A stretch of DNA of 64,000 nt, from the NCBI RefSeq assembly GCF_026151205.1, contig NC_087075.1:2392359-2456358 (forward strand), read 5' to 3'. The notes under the pieces were generated by a model that was given only the letters and a program-made list of their open reading frames with translations, did not search any database and was not told where the DNA came from. The stretch is from Bolinopsis microptera (Eukaryota; Ctenophora; Tentaculata; Lobata; Bolinopsidae). The first letter of the stretch is position 1, and each line of letters starts with the position of its first letter. The translations under genes and the position numbers were made by a program. This document shows positions 10,607 through 22,580 of this stretch, one piece after another.

Positions 10607-11500
10607 TGAACACCCCAAATCCTTGAGGTGAAAGTACGCTGTACTCCTTCAATCTGTTGGATGTCTGAAATTTTACTGGTATTCCACAGAGGGCAGCAGT
10701 ACTCTAAATGACTTCGGATAAGTGACGTGTAAAGTGTCAACATTGTGGTTCTATGTCTGCACTTGAACGCACTGAGCACCCAGGCTGCCACTTTTCTAGC
10801 TCGAGATGCCATAGAACTGACATGATGTGACCACGACATATCAGAAGACACTATAACTCCTAGATCCTTAACTTGGTCTGTAGGATAGAGCATATTACCG
10901 CCTGACACCTTGTATGTTTGTGTTTGACATACAAAAGGCAGCTTATACAGACTCTCATTAGGATTCCCCCGGTGAACTAGGAGCTCAAACTTATCCTCAT
11001 GTAAAACCATGTTATTACGTTTGGCCCATGCAATGACATGGTCGAGATCTTGCTGAAGAACGATAACATCCTGTTCTGTATATATGTGCTTCAGTATACG
11101 GGTGTCATCAGCAAAGAATCTTATAATTGAACCAGTCACACAAAGCTTCATGTCATTTATGAAGAGTATAAAAAGGAGGGGTCCAAGAACGGTTCCTTGG
11201 GGGACTCCACTGATAACCAAGGCTGCGAAGGAAGACAACCCGTTCAGAACAACATGTTGATGACGGTCCGACAGAAACGACTCCAGCCACTTAAGAATCC
11301 TTCCGTTAAATCCATACTTTTGCAATTTATCAATGAGAAGACGATGATCCACCTTGTCGAAGGCCTTCGCAAAGTCTAGATATATTGCATCAGTATCTGA
11401 CCCACTCAAAAGGCCACTCATGATGTCGCCGAAGTGGCTAAGAAGCTGAATCAAACAGCTCCTTCCCGAACGAAATCCATGTTGATTATCACACAAAATG
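10607..11500 (-). pseudogene. LINE fragment, reverse transcriptase domain (5' part, truncated)
   Basis: The minus strand reads as a non-LTR reverse transcriptase: GFRSGRSCLIQLL, then motif A IYLDFAKAFDKVDH, motif B SGVPQGTVLGPLLFILFIND, and motif C FFADD. The thumb region follows with EYCCPLWNTS and IEGVQRTFTSRI. The catalytic Asp residues are present, but the copy lacks its N-terminal part (endonuclease) at the junction with the inverted repeat at 11500/11501, and it is broken by Copia at 10607. The remaining C-terminus is at 4397-4890. Confidence 0.9.
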
Positions 11501-12003
11501 TTTCAGCATATGTTTTTGTTAAGGATTGGGTTAGGGTTAGGGTTGGGATCAGATTAGAGGGTTAGGGTTTCGAAAATTCGTTCAGAACCAGCTAGAGAAT
11601 GGGTTAAAAAAGTCACGTGACAGTCGAGTGTAGAGTTATTAATCTTCACCCGGGGTAGAGCATAATTATAAAGTCCTCAGAGTCAGACAATGGGGTGTTC
11701 ATTTATTAGGCCAAACTCTATTTTTATGCTCTCGCAAGTAACAACTATACACTTAAAATTAGTATAACTCGGCTTCTGATTTGTGATTGGAGTTCGAAAC
11801 TAAACTTGGGCATTAAGATGTTCAGAAATAACGTATTAAGTGGGGTAGAGTATAATTTCAAAATCCTCAGACATCACTATCAGGTTGGTGAGTTATTAGG
11901 CAAAAAACCTACTTTTACGATCTCGCGAGTAGCGATTACAGCACTTAAAATCAATATAACTCGGCTTCTGATTAGATTTAGAGCTAGGAACTAAACTTGG
12001 GCT
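11501..12003. repeat. Inner piece of the left arm of the large inverted repeat
   Basis: Reverse complement of about 12349-12840, including TTAGGG-type motifs (11530-11570), CACGTGAC, a CCCGGG-adjacent block and two ~190-bp family units. With 4323-4396 it makes a left arm of about 575 bp against a right arm of about 565 bp. Confidence 0.85.
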
Positions 12004-12348
12004 TAAAAACGTTCAGAATTATCACATTGAGTGGAGTTTCAAAGTTCAGCTTCGAACTCCAATCAGAAGCCGAGTTATATTGATTTTAAATACTGTAATC
12101 ACTACTCGCGAGAGCGTAAAAATAGGGTTTGGCCTAATAAATGAACAACCCCATTGTCTGAGGAGTCCCCCCCCCCTTACTGGGCCGCGCTCAGCCTGTC
12201 ATTCCGCCGAATCTCTATTCTATGTTTATGAACATGATAGCCTGAGTAATTTAGCCTAATTAATTTAGAGGTACCCAGGTAAATTTGACGAATGTTACTC
12301 GTCTAAATTTCTTCGAAGTAGCGCGCGCCGCTTTCTTCTCGAAATGTT
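12004..12348. other. Centre of the large inverted repeat
   Basis: Unpaired spacer containing one further ~190-bp family unit (12050-12160), a C-run, and a ~60-bp segment (12188-12246, GCGCTCAGCCTGTCATTCC...) that also occurs at 22990-23052 and 23906-23962. The ~55-bp block of 735-1085 is present inverted at 12293-12343. No coding sequence. Confidence 0.6.
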
Positions 12349-12914
12349 AGCCCAAGTTTAGTTCCTAACTCTAAATCTAATCAGAAGCCGAGTTATATTG
12401 ATTTTAAGAATAAGAGCTGTAATCGCTACTCGCGAGATCGTAAAAATAGGTTTTTGCCTAATAACTCAACAACCTGATGTCGGAGGACTTTAAAATTATA
12501 CTCTACCCCACTTAATACGTTATTTCTGAACATCTTAATGCCCAAGTTTAGTTTCGAACTCTAATCACAAATCAGAAGCCGAGTTATACTAATTTTAAGT
12601 GTATAGTTGTTACTTGCGAGAGCATAAAAATAGAGTTTGGCCTAATAAATGAACACCCCATTGTCTGAGGAATTTATAATTATGCTCTACCCCGGGTGAA
12701 GATTAATAACTCTACACTCGACTGTCACGTGACTTTTTAACCCATTCTCTAGCTGGTTCTGAACGACTTTTCGAAACCCTAACCCTCTAATCTGATCCCA
12801 ACCCTAACCCTAACCCAATCCTTAACAAAAACATATGCTGAAACCCTAACCCTAACGAGAAATTAGACTAACTTCCTTATACGGTCATATCACGTGATCG
12901 ATACTGTTTTTCGC
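12349..12914. repeat. Right arm of the large inverted repeat
   Basis: Uninterrupted arm that pairs with 4323-4396 plus 11501-12003. It carries CCCTAACCCTAACCC-type tracts at 12776-12818 and 12840-12857. Homology to the left arm stops after CTGTTTTTCGC at 12914. The arms could fold into a very long hairpin; the type of element (foldback or palindromic rearrangement) is not clear. Confidence 0.85.
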
Positions 12915-13079
12915 CAATATCTCGTCAGGAGAGCATTTTAACCCTATGTCATGGGCCCATGGGGGTTGATTCGGAATTAGCGTCCGAAAATACATCGATT
13001 GAAGTTGGTTACAACCATCGGGGGCTCGAAGATCGACTGTAGAGTGATTTAGCACGCTCGCTCTACCCCACTCAATATA

Positions 13080-13936
13080 GTAGAGGCTCTTACGGGCATT
13101 GTCTGCTCGATACGCTAGGGACCCCAGATATACCTTACTAGACGTATTTTTGACCGTAGAATCAATTTAAAGTGGTTTCGAGATGATTGGACTGAGTTTA
13201 CGCGGGTAAAATCGCAAAAAACCGATTTTTGGGCCAAAAATAGGCCAAAAAACCATGTTTTTTGATATTTTGAGCAAGTTAATTTTGTTGGCATGTCGGC
13301 AAAATTTGCATGGCAATAGCTAAAACATAGCCGCACAAGATGATATAAAAATAAAACAAATCGCTCTGTTTTTACGCAGGTAAAAATCCAAAAAAGTGGT
13401 AAAAATGTGCCCTTTTTTGCTTAAAGTTTGAATGATTTTTTGCAGTTGTATTAAATCAACCCAACAATAGTCACATCGTGTTTGACTAAAATTTTCCTTT
13501 CCGAGAAGTACCCACTTCATATACTTTATAGAAGTTTGAATATTGTCACTCCGCAAGCGTTTTTGCCTAATTTTCGACGCGCACTACGCGCAAAAGCATT
13601 TAGTTGTTATCAATGGGCACCCACACGTTCATCATAAATTTCAAACAGCCATAACTCAGCGAGATTATGTCCGTTCTAGCTCATATTTTCACACCAAATA
13701 GAAAACAATGTGATCGTATTGCTGACATAACATGAATATAATTACTTTATAGGCCTAAGAGTTATAGACTGTCAAAGTTTAAAACGCGCATTGGAATAGC
13801 ACGTGACTTATAAGGCTATATTTATATTTCTTAACATATTCTCGATCCTTACACATCATACTATTGTGTCCAATTAATAGTTAGGTCTCTAAACTCATAG
13901 CAGAAAACACGTCTTTTTGCCCGTAAGAGCCTCTAC
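13080..13936. mobile_element. 857-bp non-autonomous TIR element, TA target
   Basis: Starts GTAGAGGCTCTTACGGGCA and ends with its reverse complement, and TA stands on both sides (13078-13079 and 13937-13938). The interior is AT-rich and has no transposase frame; two minus-strand frames of 73 and 78 codons show nothing recognisable. TA duplication suggests Tc1/mariner-type mobilisation (inference). The right end of a second copy is at 1-93. Confidence 0.7.
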
Positions 13937-13994
13937 TAATATTTACGTCTTCAGTTTGCAAATCAGTGAAACACAAACATACTATGCGGGGGGA

Positions 13995-14705
13995 ATGATA
14001 ATTATGAACATTTTGCTGCCCGAGTTAAGCAATAGCTCCTAATTTCAATCAGAAGCTGAGTAATTTTGATTTTAAGCGCTGCAACCGCTACTCGCGAGAG
14101 CGTAAAAATAGGTTTTTGCCTAATTTGTAATTACTCAACGATAACAACCTGACGTCTGAGGACTTTGTAATTGTGCTCTACCCCACCTATTATGATGAAC
14201 ACTTTCATGCCCAAATTTAGCTCCTTACTACAATCAGAAGCCGAGATATCTTGTATTAATTTCGTTGATCGCTACTCGCGACAGCGTAAGAATAGGGTGT
14301 GGCCTAATACTTCAACAACCTGATGTCTGAGGACTTTAAAACTACGCTCTACTCCACTCAATATGACAATTCTGAACATTTTGCTGCCCGAGTTTAGCTC
14401 CTAATTTCAATCAGGAGCTGGATAATTTTGATTTTAAGCGCTGCAGTTGCTACTCGCGAGAGCGTAAAAACAGGTTTTTGCCTTATAACTCAACAACCTT
14501 ACGTCTGAGCACGTTGAACTTGTGATCTACCCTACTTATTGTGATAATTCTGAACATTTTAATGCCCAAGATGAGCACCTAGCTCAATCAGAAGCCGAGA
14601 TATCTCGTATTTAGTGTGAAAATTACGACTCGCGAGCATAAAAAAGGTGCAGTCACATAACTCAACAACCTGATGTCTGTTGACTTTCAAATTATGCTCT
14701 ACCCC
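13995..14705 (+). repeat. ~190-bp repeat family, about 3.5 tandem units
   Basis: Successive units carry CTACTCGCGAGAGCGTAAAAA, TTTTTGCCTAA, CAACCTGA(T/C)GTCTG, GCTCTACCCCAC and CAATCAGAAGCCGAG-type blocks with 10-20 percent divergence. Inverted units are at 405-960 and 11640-12030. The near-palindromic CTCGCGAG core is kept in most units. Origin unknown. Confidence 0.75.
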
Positions 14706-14709
14706 CCTA

Positions 14710-14870
14710 AGGGGTCGTTCATATATTACGTTATCAGCTGAGGGGGGGGGGGGGTTTCCAAATGATTACGTTAGTGTAATTTTGACACAATAGCTATGTG
14801 TAAAACTGATTACGGAGGGGAGGGGGGGTTAAAAATGTTCCAAAAATTGATTACGGGGTGAACGACCCCT
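14710..14870. mobile_element. 161-bp MITE with AGGGGTCGTTCA inverted ends
   Basis: AGGGGTCGTTCA at the left end is mirrored by TGAACGACCCCT at the right end. The interior is rich in G-runs and GATTACG repeats and has no coding capacity. A degenerate inverted copy lies at 15842-15952. Confidence 0.75.
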
Positions 14871-15138
14871 AAATGTGTTGATTCTGAACAACTTTAAAGC
14901 CAAGCTGAGGTTCTAATTCCAATTAGAAGTGGAGTTTGATTTTAAAGTCGCAAAAACGCCAAAAAAGGGCGTGGTCAATTGCGCAAAACTGCACCATGGC
15001 CAAAATTTCTACCCGAGCCAAATTTGTTTCTGGTGGGTCCCTTCAGCTATTCCAAGTCTCAAAACCCGGGGCAGAAGTTATATAAACGGGAATGTCGTCA
15101 GATCCTTGATACGATACGAAAATTATGACATACACTGA

Positions 15139-15181
15139 TTACAAAACAAAACAAAACAAAACAAAACAAAACAAAACAAAA
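15139..15181. repeat. (AAAAC)n microsatellite
   Basis: About eight perfect AAAAC units just after the 14905-14996 repeat match. Confidence 0.9.
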
Positions 15182-16859
15182 CTACGAATTGGAAAGCTAA
15201 AGGGTCATCAATTGGACACAAAAAATCATATTTTAATCAACTAAACCATGTATATTGACAACAAAACTTGAACATAACACAAACTGTAGCTGTAGAGATA
15301 TTTTAGTAATTTTGTGAAATGCCTTACTGGATTTTGAAAATCACACATAATACTAATAGAGTCACACATAACACCACAAAATAGGAAATACCCCTTGGCT
15401 TCCCCCCTACACTGTATACACTGCACTGACCTGTTTCGCTTCTGCGACATACAACCTAAAATCGTAGTATTTTCCAATACAGAGCAGTCCGCGTATGGGA
15501 CTGTACAAATGGTGCCCCGGCATCCCTGAATGTCAAAAATTGTTGTCTGGGCATATTTACAGGTAATATAATGGGTTAATTGCTAATTCAGTCAGATTGG
15601 TTCTCTAAGTATCTAGTAGTATTAGTAATAGTATTAAAATAATAAATAGTATAGTTTTAGTTTCCTGACTTACCCCACTCACTCCAGAAGAAAGGGAAGG
15701 ATGCTATGTTGCTCTGTTTAGAGGAGTTTATCGTGTATGTAACGATCAGATCGTACTTAGACTTCTTATCTTCCATGTCTTTACCGTATATCCTGGTAGT
15801 AAGGGCGGTAAATGCGCACGTATTCACTATTTGGACAATTTGTAACCCCCTCCCCCTCCGTAATCTGTTTTACACATGGCTATTATGTCAAAATTACACT
15901 AGCATAATCATTTGGAAACCCCGCTCAGCTGATTACGTAATATGTGAACGATATTTTATGAGCCAATATTATGAATCGTTTTTATACGAAGAACCACGTC
16001 TCATATAAGAACCGATAAATGCACGCTAATATTTTAACAAAGATGCAAATTTACCCTGTTTTAGAAAATGAATCCTGTTGTTTGAGGCGATAAAATATAT
16101 ATATAATATTAATATAAATATTAATATAAATTATTTATGATGGATGAAAATAAATCCCTGTGTTTGAAAACAGCACGCAACTTTAACACGTATTGTCCAG
16201 GGTCGTATGTCTTGACGAAGATCGTGGCCACCTTGTTCTTTCTCCCGATAAACGTGTAACTGCTTGCCATCTGCCGCTCATTTCGGAGGAGCTTTGTTAC
16301 CAAACCTACATTTCTAGGCGGGAGTAGTCGAACCTGGCAAATTCAAATAATCCATCATTAGTTCGGGGTACTAAATTGTGTGAATTACTAACTACACTCA
16401 ATAAATCTGTTACTAACTTAGTTAGCTTAATGTGGTTACCTTAGCGTCACCGTCACTATCGTCAGGTATAGTTTCCGACTCGTCTAGTAATCTTACATTC
16501 AGCTCGTAGAAGCGTGTAGTAGGGAACACTCTGTTAACGAACTCGTCCTGTTAATTATATTAGAACTCGGTTGTAATTAGTATTACTAAGTTACTAATTA
16601 CTGGAAACGTGTTACTGTTAGGTTAAAGCAATATTATTAAGTAAGTAAGTATCAGAGAGTAGTATGTAGTAAGATAAGAGTAGTTAAAGTATAACTAATA
16701 AAATATACATAATACTTAATTATCCAACAGTTTTTTGACGATTTATTGAATTTAGGGTAATAGAAATATAAACTTTCAATATAAATAATGACCATTTGTA
16801 TCACCGTAGATAAAACACGCTAACATCTAAGGCACACCTCAGTTTACGACAAACAAAAA
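15182..16859. other. AT-rich sequence, no gene recognised; degenerate MITE at 15842-15952
   Basis: No exon-like stretch stands out. Positions 15842-15952 are the reverse complement of the 161-bp MITE at 14710-14870 with scattered substitutions and degraded ends. An AT-only stretch lies at about 16095-16137. Short frames at 15241-15477, 15706-16008 and 16121-16303 have no recognisable similarity. Confidence 0.6.
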
Positions 16860-17266
16860 CTAACAAATTAATTAATAATCAATTAGTTACGCTAGTAAGA
16901 GGGTGAGCTAATTAATTAATTATCTATTAGTTACGCTACTAAGAGGGTGAGCTAATTAATTAATTAATAATCAATTAGTTACCTAGTTAGAGGATGAGCT
17001 AAGTAATTAATCAATAATCGATTAGTTACGCTGGTAAGAGGGTGAGCTAAGTAATTAATTAATAATCAATTAGTTACGGTAGTAAGAGGGTGAGCTAATT
17101 AACAAATTAATTATCAATTAGTTAAGCTGGTAAGAGGGTGAGCTAATTAATTATCAATTAGTTACGCTGGTAAGAGGGTGAGCTAATTAATTATCAATTA
17201 GTTACGCTGGTAAGAGGGTGAGCTAATTAATTATCAATTAGTTACGCTGGTAAGAGGGTGAGCTAG
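16860..17266. repeat. 40-50-bp AT-rich tandem array, about nine units
   Basis: Units combine TAATTAATTATCAATTAGTTACG with CTGGTAAGAGGGTGAGC. The last three units are 40 bp and nearly identical; earlier ones vary in the length of the TAATTA part. Confidence 0.9.
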
Positions 17267-17753
17267 TAGCTGCCAGGACTCATGTTCGGGGTAATGTCCG
17301 TCTATATACTCGCCAGGTGGAGTCAGCCAGTAAAAGTCAGAGTGCCTGCAGAACACACATTTAGCATGGTTAATAATAATGTGCTATTAGTACTGATTAT
17401 GCAAGTTACTATCCTAAAGAATATTATTTTTGTGATATTGCCTCGGTTCAAGTTAGTGGAGAAATGTGGGAATTTTGAGCATATTGTTATGACCACACCG
17501 CTACGGGAATATCAAAAATTGACCCTGCGGTTAATATTATCAATTTTGAATATGATTATGACCGCTAAAAATACCGCCCGTTAAACTTAAAATATGGTGG
17601 AAAATACGCGCCCAAAACCGCCAATTTTTAACCGCCATAGTATATAGTATTAGTGAGCAAAAGGTAATTTACATTATATTTATAATACACTTACACTTTG
17701 ACTTACAGTGACTGTTGACACTTACCGATTATAAATTTTCATCGATAACAATT
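17267..17753. other. No gene recognised
   Basis: A 100-codon open frame at 17282-17584 exists but has no known motif and no neighbouring exon. The 3' end of the receptor gene (minus strand) lies further right, and no clear AATAAA for it was found here. Confidence 0.4.
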
Positions 17754-17839
17754 TTGTAAGTTTACAACCTACCAGGACGCGCGCCGAGTTGGACTCGCGG
17801 TACTCGTGGAACAGATATTTTACAAGTATCACCCGTTAA
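17754..17839 (+). mobile_element. 86-bp short insertion element
   Basis: Third copy of the element at 1108-1200: starts TTGTAAGTTTACAACC and ends CACCCGTTAA. Flanks TAACAATT (17746-17753) and TAACAAAT (17840-17847) form an 8-bp target duplication with one mismatch. Confidence 0.7.
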
Positions 17840-18085
17840 TAACAAATAGGCGACCGACTGCCAACAAATCTATAAAAATATTTTAGAACAGTGGCCATAT
17901 AATAATAATATGACAATTAAAACAAAATTTGATCTAGAACATTCGGAATGCAAATTAATTTCAGGCAAATTCCCTTTAACCCAAATAATATTGAATTATT
18001 GATATTCAAGATACATGAAGTTCAGTTATATTATTAAATATATAGCAATGAATTGGTTCTATAGTCGGAAATAACCACATAGAAT

Positions 18086-21000
18086 CTAGATTGGCTGCAT
18101 TGGAATATTTCCCTGTGCTCCACGGGCTTCCTCAGTTCCCACTATTTTCAATTTTACCGAGGAAGCAAAACCTGAAATTCTAGAACTTGTCCGTGATAGT
18201 AGTACACCAGTGTTCTTCATGATAAGATCACTGTAGAGCAGGGGATTAATTACTGAATTAATCGGTAGTACCACTATGGAGAAAATAGAATACCAAGGAG
18301 TTGCATCAAATAGCTCCAGATAATGTAACATGCAGATCACAATGAATGGCAACCAGCACATAAAGTCTGTTGAGATTATAATCGAGATTTTGTGGTTCAT
18401 TCTTCTCATCTTCTGTCTGGCTTGTTCGTTACCTTTAGCTGATACCCTTTTAGTAGATCTCGCAGAAAGAGTTCCGATAATGATATAGCAGACCGATATT
18501 ACTAGGAAGCAGATGAAGTTCAGCACGAGAACACTCCACACAAACCCCTGTTGAGGATCTGTCTTCCGAATGAAATATTTGAAGAGGCACACACCGTCGT
18601 TACCATAGAAACCCACTTTTGTCCGAGTTTTAGTAAAGTCTGGTATTCCCCGATCATGAGAGAAGATTTCACCCACCATTATATCTGTTAGATACCAACT
18701 GATGGGCTTATCCTGCAGTCGGCCAAAGTATTCTTCAAACACTTTCAAATGAGTTTCTTTGCTTACCGAGCCAACAAACATTTTCAGATCAACGTCATAT
18801 TGCATACCATTTATAAAAAAATCCTCAAACTCTTTGAAGATGGGAGGGAGCGCAACTGTAGCCGAAAGAGCAAGTAAGATGAAAATGACAGCAAGAACTT
18901 TAACAGAACTCTTTACAGTAACCTCACCAGGTATCCTCATAGAGTTCCAGATACCATTAACCCTCACCAGACTCAGCACTGTCATTGCAAACAGAGAAAG
19001 TTGGGATCCAACAGTGCTGAAGACACCAAATACAGAGCACTCCCTGCTCGACAACCAGGTGGACTGGACTTTGCAGTAGTTTCCCCCGTGAACCATACTA
19101 TCAAACACTGAAACAGTTAAGAGATAAGATCCGACTAGGATATCGCCGGTGCTAATCATGATAACTAATGATTTGTTGATAAGAGCAGCAGTAGTCCTGC
19201 TATTTCTCAGGGACAGCATACTGAAGACGATGGTGACAAGGTTAGCGAGAACCGATGAGATGCCGATTATCCAGGAGAGCACTTTCAGACCGGCACCATC
19301 AAGCATTTCTTTTGAGCATTCCTCATTACACTCGTCAGATAAATCCAGACAGTCTATCTTGCCATCACATTTGCTTGTTTTGGGTATGTAATGCTCTGAA
19401 GAGTTACACTTGAAGTGGTTTGTACAGCCTGCTTCATCCGAACCGTCCCCACAATTATCCACAAGATCACAAACCTGGGAGTACGGGATACATTTGACTC
19501 CGTTTTCACATGCAAAAATATCGTTAACGTAGACTCCCTTGACAGGCCCGTGTGATTTGAGAGCGAAAGTGAGGTATTGCTGGTGGGCGAGGGTCCCGAC
19601 TCTGTGGGGGTAATATTCAGGACACGTGTTGTAGAGAGGAGGGTTAGTGAGGGGGCAGCGAGAGTCAGTGCACTTGTTGGTGCAACTTGAGTAGATGTAC
19701 TGCTCTCCGAACATGTTATCACAACTTGTTTTTATGTTTGGTATTATTATTTGAGGTTTTGTTAGCCCATAGATAATATCTGGGAAGATAAAATGCTCTG
19801 AACTGCAAGGATGTGCTAAGGTCTGGAACTGTTCGAGACCCTGTTGGCAGTATGATACGCGTTTTAGAAGTCCTTGATTATAAGATGCCACCTTTTTTAC
19901 TACTGATTTGGATCGTTTTGATGCTTTGCAAACCCTGTTTTCGTTTCCACAGATGTCAATTCCATCACAAAGTTCACTGAGCTCAACAAATCCACCAGTC
20001 CTGCAAACATAAACATTTGAACAACTTGCATTGTCAGCCACGTACCTCGTTGTGATACCCTCTCCGCAAGTGGGCCAGGTATCCTTCCTCTCATCCTCCC
20101 CACCGACACAGTCCTCCACACCATCCTCCAGCCAGGCTAGAGGGAGAGCTCGGCTAACTGTTCCGTTACCCCCTCTTCTCACACATGTTGGTGTGCTAAT
20201 TGTGCTGCACAGGGAGATTCTCTCATCGCTCTTATCAGGACAGTCTGCAATCCCGTCGCAGAGTTGGTGTTTGTGCACTTTACAAGCTGTAGAAACCTGC
20301 TCGCAAACCGAATCTATCGCGTCATCACACAGGGGGCCCTCGCTATTACACAGCCTGTACTTAGATACGGTAGATTTAAAACCTTGAATCTCACATGTCA
20401 TCCCCACTCTATACTGATCCGTACAGTTCGTCTGGTCCACACCGTTCCTACACAGAGCCACTGGGGTGCATCTCGTGAAGTTGAAAACTGAATTAGACTC
20501 ACTAAACATCGGCTCGCCGTCTCCAGTGAAAATAGTTTTGAATTTATATTGACAGAGATCTCTTTCTTCTATGATGTCAGATGTGCACATTGCTGTAGCA
20601 TCGCATACATGACGGTCCGTAGTGTCCCAGTACTCTGGATACCATATCCATCTGAGATACTCACAGCATCTTTTCTCATGTCCTGTAGTGCAGATATCCT
20701 CCGCTTCAATGTAAGTCACGTCTCCAGTACCCTGCTTCTTGCAATACTGCCCGTAAGTGAAACCGTTACAGTTCGCCTCATCCTCGCAGGTCCAAGTTTC
20801 ACAAATATCATTACAGATGTGATCACTACTGACACTTCGTCCAGATGGCATGACAACTGTCTCCATGACAACTGTCTCACTGGTTGGATTCTCGACTAAC
20901 TCTGCAAACACACCGCTGTCGGAGACGACCACCTGGAACTGGCACACCGCGTGCGGGTATGATTGCAGTGTATCTGCCTGGATCTGCTGGTGGATCCCAC

Positions 21001-22004
21001 AAGCTTGGTACGAAATGTCGTCGTTTTCGCATTTGTGATAAAATCGATAGGTGATTTTTGTTTTTCCACTTTTACCAGGTACTCCACCTATTCGCACATC
21101 TTCATACCTCCCGAAGGAGTTATGGCACTCGTATGTGGTCCTTTTCGATTTTCCTGACTCAAACATTCGACAAGTCATCTTTAAAAATCCATCAACATTC
21201 TCAATACCACAGGTTTCTGAAATTAGGAATGAATTACAATATTGATATACGTATAGCATACTATATATATATATACTATATATACTAAATTTGTATATAT
21301 ATAGTTATGTTCTCTAATAATAGTATAACTAGTGCAATGGATATGGAAATATGAATCAAAGTAATGATTATCACAGATTACATCTTACCTGAAATAGAAA
21401 CTGCTGTCATCACTGGTAGTGACCCTGGTAGTGACCCTGGTAGTGACCCTGATAGTGACCCTGGTGGTGACCCTGGTAGTGACCCTGGTAGTGACCCTGG
21501 TGGTGACCCTGGTGGTGACCCTGGTAGTGACCCTGGTAGTGACCCTGATAGTGACCCTGGTGGTGACCCTGGTAGTGACCCTGGTAGTGACCGTGGTGGT
21601 GACCCTGGTAGTGACCCTGGTAGTGATCCTGGTAGTGACTCTGGTAGTGACCCTGGTAGTGACCCTGGTGGTGACCCTGGTAGTGACCCTGGTGATGGCC
21701 CTGGTGGTGACCCTGGTAGTGACCCTGGTAGCGACCCTGGTAGTGACTCTGGTAGTGACCCTGGTAGTGACCCTGGTAGTGACCCTGGTAGTGACCCTGG
21801 TGGTGACCCTGGTAGTGACCCTGGTAGTGACCCTGGTAGTGACCCTGGTAGTGACCCTGGTAGTGACCCTGGTAGTGACCCTGGTAGTGACCCTGGTAGT
21901 GACCCTGGTAGTGACCCTGGCGTTACTGCTCCATTCGCCCCTGCTTCTTCAAACATCAAAAAGAACAAGAGCATCCAATTCCAACGAACAATCATGATTG
22001 TCAT
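18086..22004 (-). CDS. LDLa-repeat class A G-protein-coupled receptor (two exons)
   Basis: Exon 1 is 22004-21389 and exon 2 is 21216-18086, joined across a 172-bp intron (donor TTTCAG/GTAAGA, acceptor TTTCAG/AAACC). Phase is kept: G plus AA makes the Glu codon. Exon 1 starts with ATG after an in-frame TAA and gives a signal peptide (WMLLFFLMF core), then about 42 Leu-Pro-Gly-Ser tetrapeptides. Exon 2 has a long Cys-rich ectodomain with LDL-receptor class A modules, clearest at CDGIADCPDKSDE, CDLVDNCGDGSDEAGC and CDGKIDCLDLSDEC. Seven transmembrane segments follow, with GDIL in TM2, CWLP in TM6 and NPLLY in TM7. The DRY position reads VRV, and extracellular loop 2 is about 95 residues. It is likely a plasma-membrane receptor of the glycoprotein-hormone/relaxin-like side of class A. 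No leucine-rich repeats are seen. Ligand unknown; about 1250 aa in total. Confidence 0.88.
21217..21388 (-). other. Intron of the LDLa receptor gene
   Basis: 172 bp, GT-AG, with a TATATA-rich centre (plus-strand 21259-21302). The upstream exon ends one base into a codon and the downstream exon supplies the other two. Confidence 0.8.
21415..21924. repeat. 12-bp coding minisatellite, about 42 units
   Basis: Plus-strand unit GACCCTGGTAGT with A/G changes at fixed positions. Read on the minus strand it encodes the Leu-Pro-Gly-Ser/Pro stalk of the receptor. Because 12 is a multiple of 3, all copies stay in frame and unit number can change without breaking the protein. Plus-strand frames over it (Asp-Pro-Gly-Ser type) are shadows. 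Confidence 0.9.
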
Positions 22005-22017
22005 CCTTAAAATGTGA

Positions 22018-22580
22018 ATATTTTAAATTGTAAAACTGTGTGTCCAAGAACATTCTTAATGTATCAGTGTAAAATAACGATATGATTACAATCAATTAAA
22101 GCTAATCTAGAGAGGATACATTTTTCTTCATAGAATAAATCTAAATTTAACGTTAATGAAATGTGCAAGTGCAGGTGCTAACGACACATCAAAAAAGTAA
22201 TGAACAAAATAAGATATTGTATATCTTCAGCTTTCATTGGTAATTGGTAACGTACACCATTAGTCAGTACCTTCGTTTATCTTGCATTCAGTACCAGTAC
22301 AATAATTATAAGTATAGACAGTTTAGTTGTATCCGTACATTAATTGCAAAATATCCGTACATAAACTGACACTAGTACTACAGACTACTTCAGGGGGGGG
22401 GGGGGGGGGACACTAATACTAAGATACTATAAATTATAAAAGTAGTGTAGTTGTACAGATAGGAAGTGGCTGATAATGGTATTGTTTAATCCGGCGGTGT
22501 TTAATGAACGATTACGTGATCTAAGGGAGAATCTTCGCGTGTGTTTCGAATACATTTCTCATAGGGGGGGCGGGGGGGGG
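22018..22580. other. Upstream flank of the receptor gene; poly-G tracts
   Basis: AT-rich sequence that should contain the receptor promoter (minus strand), though no TATA box or start can be assigned with confidence. Runs of G at about 22393-22409 and 22564-22580 are candidates for quadruplex structure. No gene recognised. Confidence 0.5.

Noticed and set aside
11520-12860. True telomere or chromosome end
   Set aside because: Only two or three TTAGGG units at a time, inside a palindrome, with unique DNA on both sides.
17282-17584. 100-codon plus-strand frame
   Set aside because: No motif, no splice partners, AT-rich surroundings; not distinguishable from chance.
21364-22017. Plus-strand Asp-Pro-Gly-Ser and Val-Thr-Leu repeat proteins
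   Set aside because: Same 12-bp repeat read on the other strand. The minus strand has the signal peptide, upstream stop and phase-matched splice sites.
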